A stretch of 14,416 nt of DNA from UBA9715 sp003452695 (lineage in GTDB: Bacteria > Actinomycetota > Coriobacteriia > Coriobacteriales > Eggerthellaceae): contig CAMOTA010000068.1 in the NCBI GenBank assembly GCA_946625225.1, forward strand, positions 1 through 14,416, in the 5' to 3' direction. The position numbers were made by a program, and so were the translations under genes. Within the stretch, counting starts at the first letter, position 1. Every line of letters starts with the position of its first letter. The notes under the pieces were generated by a model. It was not told the DNA's origin, did no database searches, and was given only the letters and a program-made list of their open reading frames with translations. Positions 1-5,984 of this stretch are shown here, piece by piece.

Positions 1-63
1 TTCATGGGATACTGGGAAGTCAACGCCATGTCAACAGTGGTTTAACATAGAGAAGCCTTTGGG
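1..63 (+). pseudogene. In-frame upstream fragment of the RecQ-like helicase, ending at an in-frame TAA
   Basis: This is the tail of the helicase core, cut by the window edge. In the frame of the downstream ORF, positions 1-36 read FMGYWEVNAMST, which matches in length and pattern the segment before motif V of RecQ (in E. coli, FQRDDLQIVVAT). Five extra codons follow (37-51, VV-stop-HR), and then the motif V continuation EAFGMGID resumes at 52. The break is therefore inside a conserved motif: positions 52-63 (EAFG) are conserved helicase sequence lying before the first available ATG. The gene is either a pseudogene or made as two polypeptides; a sequence error is also possible. The upstream part of the gene is not visible. 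Confidence 0.6.
37..51 (+). other. 15-bp in-frame insertion with TAA inside helicase motif V
   Basis: The bases gtggtttaacataga separate the codons for ...MST from those for EAFGMGID. RecQ-family helicases have no residues at this point, so removing the 15 bp restores a continuous motif. The TAA is at 43-45. Part of the insert (ttaacat, 42-48) is an imperfect inverted copy of 28-34 (atgtcaa), which hints at a quasi-palindromic mutation, but this is weak. No mobile-element ends are visible. The exact borders may shift by a base or two. Confidence 0.5.
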
Positions 64-1527
64 ATGGGAATCGACAAGCCGAACGTCCGCTTCAGCGTGA
101 ACATGAACTACCCCAGCTCCCTCGAGAGCTTTGTGCAGGAAGCAGGCCGCGCCGGCCGCGACAAGAGAATCGCGCTCGCCAAAGTGCTCGTCTCGGATTA
201 CTCTCTCGCTCGCGTAAGAACCGACTATCCCGGCGACGGCCCGATCGAAAGAGCCCTGAAGGGCAGATGGTTCTACGAGCAGGACCTGCATTCCGTTCTG
301 GACTTTTACGACATCCGCGTCCCCCGCAGGTACGTCGACCTCGCCAACCCCGGCAACGACCTGATCGAGAACCCGGACTACGCGACGAACGAGTACTTCT
401 ACAGCCAGAACTTCATGGGGATCGACGTCGAAAAGAGGACCCTATACGAGCTCTTCTGCAAGAAATCAGTGGAGCTGATCCGCAGCGACAGGGACGACCA
501 GACCATCTCCAGAATCGAAAACCTGCTCGAAGAAGTGCTTTCGACCGCGGAAGGAACCAGTCTAGTAGCTCGCATCCCCTACACCACCGGGAAACCGGAA
601 AAGGGCAAGCAGAAGCCGATCGGCCATGAGGACAACGTACAGAAGATGATTTACCGCATGTGCTGCATCGGCTTCATAGACGACTACACGCAGGATTACC
701 GCAAGAGCTGTTTCCTAATCAGGATGGTCCGCAAGAAGGACGGCGGCTACTACGACGCATTGAAACGCTTCCTGATGCGCTACTACGCAGAGGAGCGCGC
801 CGAGGAGATCGTCAGCCGGGTGCCATATTACCAGGGCGACAACGAGATACAGAAGTGCCTGGGATACCTAACCGAATTCGTCTATGAGAAAATCGCCGTC
901 AAACGCAAGCGCGCGATGGACGACATGAGGCTGTTCTGCAACACGGGGCTCAGCTCTGGCAAAGACTGGCTCGAGACGAACGAGGACCTCAAGGACTTCA
1001 TCTACTACTACTTCAACTCGAAGTACGCCAACGACGAGTACGTCGCCGACAATGGGGAGCCGTTCTCCCTCACCATCGACACAGACGAGGGGAAACAGAG
1101 CTCATTCAGGACAGTCATGAAGTATCTGCGCGTCGTCGACGACGATCTCGTCGGAGCAGGCGGGACACCGATCGACAACGTGAAGCACCTCCAGGGCGCC
1201 GTGCGCCTGATCCGCCGCGCGCTGACCGACGAGAATCACGCCCTCGCACTGCTGAACTACTTCTGCCTGACTCAACTCGGCACAAACGGGAGCGAGGCCC
1301 TCGAGCAGGAGCTCCGTGACGACTATCTGTCAGGCATGACCGGATTCGCACAACAATTCGATTCGCAAGAAGAGTTTTGGCGCTTCAAGCTGCAGTTCGA
1401 CGACGCGGTCGTGGCCGCGCCCCACCGTTACGACCTATCGCAGCTATCCGAGCTGCAAGACGAGATTACCGCTAGAGTGCATTTATCGGCCCTGCGCGAT
1501 ATCCGGAAGGCATACTTTGGCGACTAG
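64..1527 (+). CDS. RecQ-like SF2 helicase, C-terminal portion (interrupted gene)
   Basis: 487 residues remain open from the first ATG after the internal stop. Residues 1-9 (MGIDKPNVR) complete motif V, and residues 25-33 (QEAGRAGRD) are motif VI with the arginine finger, so this is the end of the second RecA domain of a 3'-5' RecQ-type DNA helicase. The remainder is long and lacks the four-cysteine zinc module of classical RecQ. A winged-helix-like stretch lies near residues 190-222 (around MIYRMCCIGFIDDY), followed by a helical part with a basic cluster near 270-290. It resembles large helicases found in accessory regions rather than housekeeping recQ. Alone it lacks Walker A and B and could not hydrolyse ATP. 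AGAGAAG at 49-55 could allow re-initiation at 64, but motif V residues precede that ATG, so it is not the ancestral start. The next gene follows after 17 bp. Substrate and partners are unknown. Confidence 0.7.
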   Translation: MGIDKPNVRFSVNMNYPSSLESFVQEAGRAGRDKRIALAKVLVSDYSLARVRTDYPGDGPIERALKGRWFYEQDLHSVLDFYDIRVPRRYVDLANPGNDLIENPDYATNEYFYSQNFMGIDVEKRTLYELFCKKSVELIRSDRDDQTISRIENLLEEVLSTAEGTSLVARIPYTTGKPEKGKQKPIGHEDNVQKMIYRMCCIGFIDDYTQDYRKSCFLIRMVRKKDGGYYDALKRFLMRYYAEERAEEIVSRVPYYQGDNEIQKCLGYLTEFVYEKIAVKRKRAMDDMRLFCNTGLSSGKDWLETNEDLKDFIYYYFNSKYANDEYVADNGEPFSLTIDTDEGKQSSFRTVMKYLRVVDDDLVGAGGTPIDNVKHLQGAVRLIRRALTDENHALALLNYFCLTQLGTNGSEALEQELRDDYLSGMTGFAQQFDSQEEFWRFKLQFDDAVVAAPHRYDLSQLSELQDEITARVHLSALRDIRKAYFGD

Positions 1528-1544
1528 CTTATGAGGAGTTTGAA

Positions 1545-2510
1545 ATGGGCAACGAAAGCAACGCGAAACTTAACGTAGTCCTCGGAGCACTCGAGGACGA
1601 GCTCAGGCAGATAAAATCGGCGAAAGAGCAAGTCGGTATCGCAGTATCGGCGAATTCCGAGCTCAGCGCCAACCTAGATCGCCTAATCGGATCGTCGAAA
1701 GAACTCGTCAGGGAGTCGAACGACCAGACCCGAAACGCCGTCGAGGCGCTCTCCAAGGAGGTAGCAGGCCTATCAGCGCGCGCGAAGGAGATTGAGAGCG
1801 CAGCAAGCTGCGGCGCCGAAACCATCCGCGACCAGGCTGCCATAGCGCAGGCCGCGCTCGAGGAAACCGCGAACCGCGCCGTCGGGACGATGGCATCCGA
1901 GGCAGAGGCGTCGCAAGACAAAGCCGCCGCAGCGATAGATGCCCTTCGCGAGCAGGCAGAGCGCATGGAGAAGCGCACGGAGGCCGCAGAGGCGGCTTCA
2001 GCCGAAACGGCCGAAGCCGTCAAACACCAGGCATCCGACGCCCAGGCCATGCTGGAGAAAACGGCGGGTTCGGCTATCGAGAGAGTATCTCTAAAGATTG
2101 CGGAATTCGCCAAAGAAGGCATTACGAGCGTCGGGAACGACCTACAAGAAGCGAAGAGCGATATGGAGAGGGCTATCGAATCGCTGGACGCGAGCACTTC
2201 GAGCGTTGGCGAAGCCCGAGACGAGCTCGTCGAAGCGCACGAGAAAGCCCTGAGCGAAAACCAACGACAAAGCGCAGAAACGAGGGCCTTGCTCGAAGAG
2301 ACGCAGAGGCGCCTGATCGAAATCGACGCGAGGATTGAGACGCTCAAGGATATCGACATCGACAGCCTCGTCAGCGAATTAAAGGAGCTGAAAGACATCG
2401 AGGCGTCCAACACCGCTGCGCTCAAGAAACAGCTGACAAGCGTCACTGTCATGGTCGCAGCATGCATCGTCATCTGCCTTGCCGCCCTGGCTAAACTGCT
2501 TATCGCTTAA
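1545..2510 (+). CDS. Tail-anchored coiled-coil protein of unknown function
   Basis: 321 residues that I do not recognise as a named family. The start is set by GAGGAG at 1533-1538, six bases before the ATG. Residues about 1-295 are almost wholly Ala/Glu/Lys/Arg/Ser-rich heptad-type sequence with few prolines, so an extended, probably oligomeric coiled coil is expected. The tail (about 300-321, VTVMVAACIVICLAALAKLL) is one hydrophobic helix at the very C-terminus. There is no signal peptide, so the likely topology is a cytoplasmic rod anchored to the inner face of the membrane. It resembles MCP/apolipoprotein-like coiled coils only in composition; no chemoreceptor hairpin motif is seen. It lies between the helicase (17 bp before) and the ASCH gene (24 bp after), so all three are probably co-transcribed. 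It could be a membrane-tethered scaffold, sensor or effector; that is inference. Confidence 0.75.
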   Translation: MGNESNAKLNVVLGALEDELRQIKSAKEQVGIAVSANSELSANLDRLIGSSKELVRESNDQTRNAVEALSKEVAGLSARAKEIESAASCGAETIRDQAAIAQAALEETANRAVGTMASEAEASQDKAAAAIDALREQAERMEKRTEAAEAASAETAEAVKHQASDAQAMLEKTAGSAIERVSLKIAEFAKEGITSVGNDLQEAKSDMERAIESLDASTSSVGEARDELVEAHEKALSENQRQSAETRALLEETQRRLIEIDARIETLKDIDIDSLVSELKELKDIEASNTAALKKQLTSVTVMVAACIVICLAALAKLLIA

Positions 2511-2534
2511 ACCTATGCCCCGAAGAGGTACGCC

Positions 2535-2903
2535 ATGAAAACGCTTTCGGTACGACAACCCGCGGCGAGCGAGATCGCATCGGGCCGAAAACGTATCGAA
2601 TACCGCACCTGGAAGACGAACTACCGGGGCCCGCTGCTCATAGCCGCGAGCCAGAGGAAGAGCGGCGACTTGCCCACGGGCTGCGCGATATGCGTCGTCG
2701 ATCTGGTCGACTTCACGGGACGCGAGGGAGACTACCGCTGGCACCTCGAAAACGTGCGCCTCGTCACCCGCAACCGAAGGCGCTACCACGACCTCGTGAA
2801 GGCTGGGAAGAAGGCCAACGTAGCCAAGGTGGCGGTCGCCAGCGAGGTCGTGCGCGAGATGTGGGTCCTCGGGCGTATCGTCCAGCGCGAGCTCGAGGGC
2901 TAG
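2535..2903 (+). CDS. Small ASCH-domain protein
   Basis: 122 residues, single domain. The N-terminus MKTLSVRQPAASEIASGRKRIEYR carries the ASCH hallmark G-x-K-x-x-E-x-R (residues 17-24), and the following TNYRGPLLIAAS (28-39) is the typical strand after it. ASCH folds resemble PUA RNA-binding domains; a member, E. coli YqfB, is an N4-acetylcytidine amidohydrolase that uses a lysine in the equivalent region, here perhaps K19. RNA or modified-nucleoside binding is therefore plausible, but catalysis cannot be claimed. GAAGAGG at 2522-2528 gives good spacing to the ATG. It is the last gene of the three-gene run, and 120 bp separate it from the convergent HTH gene. The length is normal for stand-alone ASCH proteins and the frame is intact. 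Confidence 0.85.
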   Translation: MKTLSVRQPAASEIASGRKRIEYRTWKTNYRGPLLIAASQRKSGDLPTGCAICVVDLVDFTGREGDYRWHLENVRLVTRNRRRYHDLVKAGKKANVAKVAVASEVVREMWVLGRIVQRELEG

Positions 2904-3023
2904 CGGCCCGCGCAACATAGACCATCACGGGTTCGGCGACCCCGGTTCGGGAGCGTCGGGGAGCTCGCGTTGACGCTTTGCACACCGGCCACGTCCGGCG
3001 CGTGCGCTCGTAGAGTAATCACA
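2904..3023. other. Convergent intergenic region between the ASCH and HTH genes
   Basis: 120 bp between two convergent stop codons. It holds short GC-rich inverted repeats (for example gggt-N6-accc near 2931-2944 and ccccg-N12-cgggg near 2940-2961) that might act as terminators, but no T-run follows either arm. No ORF with a ribosome binding site is seen. Confidence 0.3.
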
Positions 3024-3272
3024 TCAACGACAATCCCCATGCCGAATCAAGCGAAGTGCGGGCCGGCATGTCCGCGCCTGCTCTGCGAACCCGCGCCTGA
3101 CGTACTCCTCGCACGCGGCTGTGCTAGTACGCCAAGTGTTTCTGATCTTGAACGCTTTGAGTTCGCCGCTGCAAGCCATCCTGTGCACGGTCGGGTACGA
3201 CGTACCGAGCAGCTTCGCCGCGTCCATCGAAGAGATTATCCTGCCCTCGCCTGCGATAACGTCGTCGATCAT
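3024..3272 (-). CDS. Excisionase-type helix-turn-helix protein (HTH_17/MerR-like)
   Basis: 82 residues. From about residue 12 to 58 it follows the HTH_17 excisionase pattern: IISSMDAAKLLG, then STxxVxRxxxxGEL-like TVHRMACSGELKAFKI, a wing with WR (NTWRTS), and an acidic-aromatic end (ACEEYVRRG). Such proteins are winged-helix DNA binders acting as recombination directionality factors (Xis) or small repressors on integrated elements. A strong AGGAGGG (minus strand, 3277-3284) five or so bases before the ATG decides the start. The basic tail after residue 60 looks unstructured. It points away from tRNA-Ala, with about 445 bp between its start and the tRNA, where an integrase would be expected but is absent. 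A regulator rather than a true Xis is the main alternative. Confidence 0.7.
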   Translation of the reverse strand: MIDDVIAGEGRIISSMDAAKLLGTSYPTVHRMACSGELKAFKIRNTWRTSTAACEEYVRRGFAEQARTCRPALRLIRHGDCR

Positions 3273-3319
3273 TCCCGCCCTCCTGTCTCTCGCGCTGTCT
3301 GTGAGACGCTAGGGTAGCC

Positions 3320-3386
3320 GTTATTCCCGCCTTTGTGCGCGTTTGTCCCCGAAAGAATGACGTCTGTTCCCAAAACGGGAACAGAC
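3320..3386. promoter_or_regulatory. Iterated operator-like sites upstream of the HTH gene
   Basis: GTTATTCCCG (3320-3329), GTTTGTCCCC (3341-3350) and GTCTGTTCCC (3362-3371) begin exactly 21 bp apart, two helical turns. The third forms a perfect 10-bp inverted repeat with GGGAACAGAC (3377-3386) across a 5-nt spacer. The array lies 48-114 bp upstream of the HTH start, so autoregulation or excisionase binding is the simplest reading. No protein is demonstrated to bind. Confidence 0.4.
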
Positions 3387-3630
3387 TCGGAGTCGTCATG
3401 AGCTGAGCATGGCTTCAAGCCAAAGCCAGGTTAGATTGAAAAGAGATTAACCCTAGATATACGGTGTCGCCATGGCGAGAGCAACCTCCCCCCGTTGCTG
3501 TGGTGATACCTATGCTTTTGCTCTAGCGAAACCTTCTTAAGCTTAACCGGCGAATGTGGAGAGCTGCTCCCGCTACAGCGAAACCAAATCTCCTATTTCA
3601 GACGAATTCCTGCGTGAAAAGTTTTCGAAA

Positions 3631-3677
3631 TGTCGGTAAAATGTCGGTCAGGCGATGCTGACCGACAAAAACCGACA
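3631..3677. repeat. Nested inverted repeat of four TGTCGGT/ACCGACA boxes
   Basis: Two direct TGTCGGT boxes (3631-3637, 3642-3648) face two ACCGACA boxes (3661-3667, 3671-3677). The inner pair extends to tgtcggtcag/ctgaccgaca around a 6-nt centre (3652-3657); the outer pair is offset by one base. The array begins about 40 bp beyond the CCA end of tRNA-Ala, where arm-type binding sites of a tyrosine integrase, or Xis sites, are commonly found. It could instead be an operator. A role in integration is inference. Confidence 0.5.
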
Positions 3678-3709
3678 AAAAAAGCAGGCCATACTTGCGT
3701 CTGACCTGC
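3677..3709 (-). terminator. Rho-independent terminator of tRNA-Ala
   Basis: On the minus strand GCAGGTC pairs with GGCCTGC (one G-U pair) across a 12-nt loop and is followed by seven T. It starts 8 nt after the CCA end of the tRNA, as expected for the tRNA transcript. Confidence 0.75.
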
Positions 3710-3717
3710 GGTTTTCG

Positions 3718-3793
3718 TGGTGGAGCATAGGGGGATCGAACCCCTGACCTCATGGCTGCCAGCCATGCGCTCTCCCAGCTGAGCTAATGCCCC
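3718..3793 (-). tRNA. tRNA-Ala (anticodon GGC)
   Basis: The minus strand gives a complete 76-nt cloverleaf with an encoded CCA. The acceptor is GGGGCAT/ATGCTCC; the D arm contains AGCTCAGCTGGGAGAGC; the anticodon stem CATGG/CCATG encloses CTGGCAG, so the anticodon is GGC (reads GCC, and GCU by wobble); the T arm contains GGTTCGATCC. It has its own promoter and terminator. Its 3' end faces the accessory region, making it the probable attachment site of that island. Confidence 0.97.
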
Positions 3794-3809
3794 GAAAAAG
3801 TGCTTATTA

Positions 3810-3837
3810 ATAGTACCAAAACCCGAAATCGGGTCAA
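3810..3837 (-). promoter_or_regulatory. Sigma-70-type promoter of tRNA-Ala
   Basis: On the minus strand TTGACC (3832-3837) and TACTAT (3810-3815) are separated by 16 bp. The -10 box lies 16 bp before the first base of the tRNA, fitting a short leader. The spacer holds a small palindrome (acccg-aaat-cgggt, 3821-3834) of unknown meaning. Confidence 0.65.
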
Positions 3838-3886
3838 GGTCTTTTTTCGAGCTGTGAACTTCTCTTCACAACCCAGGACCCAGGTT

Positions 3887-4640
3887 CCCCTGGGAAGCCA
3901 GATGACCGCCATGCGCGTGGACGGCCCCATCCTGAAGGAGCTGAACGGCCGGCCCGCGCACGAGCTGTACGATCGCTATCTGCACATCGAGAACAACGAC
4001 CAATTCTTCTTCAACGTGCTGGAATTCCCCTTCCTGTTCAAGACGATGGACCTGGAAATCCTGCGCACGCCCATCGCCTGCTTCGACGACGGGTCGATGC
4101 TGCTGGCAGCCCCCGTGCCCGAAGGTGCGAAGTTGCGCTTTGCCTATGGCGATCCCGACGAGATTATGGCCGCCATACACAAAACCGCAGAACAGGTGGC
4201 CGAGTTCCGTCCCGTCGCCATCATGATCTTCCCCTGCGGCGGGGCTGCATCCCTTCGTCTTGATGATGGACTTGGACGATTTCAAGTCGGTGAACGACCA
4301 GTTCGGCCACCGAGAAGGCGACCGCGCCCTGAAGGGCTTCGCCGATTTGCTCTCGCGTCTGGTCGAAGGCGCCGAATCGGACGTGGAATTCGGGCGCTGG
4401 GGTGACGAGGAATTCATACTGTTCGCCACGTCGGACGATCCCGAGAAGGTGACGGCATTCGCCGAATCGGTGCGCAGCGGATTCGAGAAGGCGCCCATCG
4501 ACGACCGCTATGCGCATACGGTGAGCATCGGGATGACGCGCGTGCGGGAAGACGAAACGCCCGAAAGCGCCATAGGCCGCTTCGACAACGCGATGTACCA
4601 GGCGAAGCGAGCTGGAAAGAACCGGGTCGTCTCCTTGTAG
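3887..4640 (+). pseudogene. Remnant of a FIST-GGDEF signalling gene
   Basis: Two frames carry two parts of one former protein. Frame 2 from about 3890 to 4240 reads a FIST_C-type segment (VDGPILKELNGRPAHELYDRYL..., ending FRPVAIMIFPCGG), a sensory domain thought to bind small ligands. Frame 3 from about 4245 to 4640 reads the second half of a GGDEF diguanylate cyclase domain (HPFVLMMDLDDFKSVND..., RWGDEEF, ...MYQAKRAGKNRV). The FIST_N half at the 5' end, the end of FIST_C, and the GGDEF start with its LTGLxNR-like motif are all missing, so there was 5' truncation plus an internal deletion near 4240-4250 that also changed frame. The signature is GDEEF instead of GGEEF/GGDEF, which would impair the active site even in an intact protein. 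No ribosome binding site fits either piece. It starts about 50 bp past the tRNA-Ala promoter and converges on the U32 gene. Confidence 0.75.
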
Positions 4641-4706
4641 GCGCGGGAAAACGGAGCGGGCCGCAGGGCGGGGATCGGCGTCCGCCCCTTCCCCGGCCGT
4701 TGTCGG

Positions 4707-5984
4707 CTACCCTGCCTTGCGGCGCAGGTAGTCTCCCGCGCAGAGCGGAACATCTGAATCGAACAGGTAATGCTCTTTGGAACGGTTGGCCACGAGCTCG
4801 GGCTGTTCGACCGAAAGCGAGCGCACCGTCTGAAGTGGCAGGTCCCCGCGCTCCACGAAGGGAAGCCCGCCGTCGTTCGGCGCCAGGCGCGCAAGGTTGC
4901 GAACGTGCACCATGCGCCCAACGCTGCCCGGGCTTACGATTTCCAGAACATCGCCGCGCTCGAAGCGGTTATGGCAGAGCGCAGTTACGCGCCATGTTCC
5001 ATCGTCTCGCTCCACGCAGTCTTCTACCGTGCCCACATGCAGGTATTCGCGCACGTATCCATCGCGTTCGGGCGTCTGCTCGGCGCGCCCGTAATAGAAG
5101 CCAGTGCCGTAGGGCCGGTGCGATATCGTGCGCAGCTCGCGCTCGGCAGCCTCCGCATCTCCCCCGTCTAGCACGCTGCGATACGCCCCCACGACGGTCG
5201 CCACGTAGAACGCCTGCTTGTTGCGCCCTTCTATCTTGAAGGAATCCACCCCCGCGCGGGCAAGGTCGTCCAGATGCGACACCATGTTCAGGTCCTGAGC
5301 GTTCAGGATGTAGGTGCCGCGCGCGTCTTCGGAGATGTCGAAGTACTCCCCCGGGCGCTGCTCTTCGACGAGCGCATAGCTCCAGCGGCAGGACTGCGCG
5401 CAAGCCCCCTTGTTCGCCGTGCGCCCCGTCATCGCAGACGAGAGCAGGCAGCGACCCGAATAGGCCACGCACATGGCGCCGTGCACGAAGGCCTCTATCT
5501 GCAAGCCCTCCGGAACGTTCTGGCGCATCAGGGCGATGTCCGCAACGCTCATCTCGCGAGCGCACACGACGCGGGAAGCGCCCAGCTCGTGCCACATGCG
5601 CGCCGACTCCGCATTCATAACCGAGGCTTGCGTGCTCACGTGAAGCTGCACGCCCGGCGCATGCTTTCTCGCAAGCGAGAACGCGCCCAGGTCGGCCACG
5701 ATAAGCGCATCGGCGCCGCTTTCCCGAACGGTTTCGAAAAACGCCGGAAGCGCCTCGATGTCTCGTGCATCCATCAGGGTGTTTGCCGCCACGTGCACCG
5801 CAACCCCCCGCTCGTGTGCATAGGCAACGGCTGTGCCAAGTTCGTTCAGCGGGAAATTGCTGGCACGCGCGCGCATGCCGAACGATTCCGCTGCAAGATA
5901 CACCGCATCCGCGCCGAAGCGTATGGCAGCCTTCAGCTGGCTCCATCCGCCCGCCGGCGCTAGTAGTTCTGGCCTAGCCGTCAT
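4707..5984 (-). CDS. Peptidase U32-family protein (probable RNA hydroxylation factor)
   Basis: 425 residues. The N-terminal barrel starts ELLAPAGGWSQLKAAIRFGADAVYL (from residue 6), and the U32 signature E-x-F-x2-G-x-x-C-x6-C lies at 164-179 (EAFVHGAMCVAYSGRC). C172 and C179, with C195 and C199, make a four-cysteine set; in the related U32 proteins UbiU/UbiV four cysteines hold an Fe-S cluster. Despite the name, characterised bacterial members such as TrhP and RlhA act in prephenate-dependent hydroxylation of tRNA wobble uridine or 23S rRNA, so a similar role is likelier than proteolysis; which RNA cannot be told here. I chose ATG 5984 because homology begins there and ATGACGGCTAG overlaps the cysS stop by 11 bp, implying translational coupling. 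An in-frame ATG at 6197 would add 71 residues of cysS shadow sequence. It is the last gene of its operon. Confidence 0.85.
   Translation of the reverse strand: MTARPELLAPAGGWSQLKAAIRFGADAVYLAAESFGMRARASNFPLNELGTAVAYAHERGVAVHVAANTLMDARDIEALPAFFETVRESGADALIVADLGAFSLARKHAPGVQLHVSTQASVMNAESARMWHELGASRVVCAREMSVADIALMRQNVPEGLQIEAFVHGAMCVAYSGRCLLSSAMTGRTANKGACAQSCRWSYALVEEQRPGEYFDISEDARGTYILNAQDLNMVSHLDDLARAGVDSFKIEGRNKQAFYVATVVGAYRSVLDGGDAEAAERELRTISHRPYGTGFYYGRAEQTPERDGYVREYLHVGTVEDCVERDDGTWRVTALCHNRFERGDVLEIVSPGSVGRMVHVRNLARLAPNDGGLPFVERGDLPLQTVRSLSVEQPELVANRSKEHYLFDSDVPLCAGDYLRRKAG

Larger units (their letters stand above)
3273..3717. other. Non-coding element end between the HTH gene and tRNA-Ala
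   Basis: About 445 bp without a supportable gene. It is more AT-rich than either flank and dense in repeats: three direct GTYTGTYCCC-like boxes at 21-bp spacing with one inverted copy (3320-3386); a promoter-like TTGAAA-N16-TATACG reading rightward (3436-3463); a perfect palindrome tcgccatggcga (3467-3478); a small hairpin agcaac-N8-gttgct (3480-3499); two copies of agcgaaacc (3525-3533 and 3577-3585); and four TGTCGGT/ACCGACA boxes (3631-3677). Small ORFs here lack ribosome binding sites and recognisable sequence. The composition fits a recombination and regulatory end of an integrated element. Confidence 0.5.

Noticed and set aside
1529..2473. 314-codon minus-strand frame opposite the coiled-coil gene
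   Set aside because: Ser/Ala/Leu-rich mirror of Glu/Ala codons. The plus strand has the ribosome binding site, operon spacing and a sensible membrane tail.
3124..3399. 91-codon minus-strand frame over the HTH gene start
   Set aside because: It overlaps the HTH gene in a different frame, lacks a ribosome binding site, and crosses the inverted repeat at 3362-3386.
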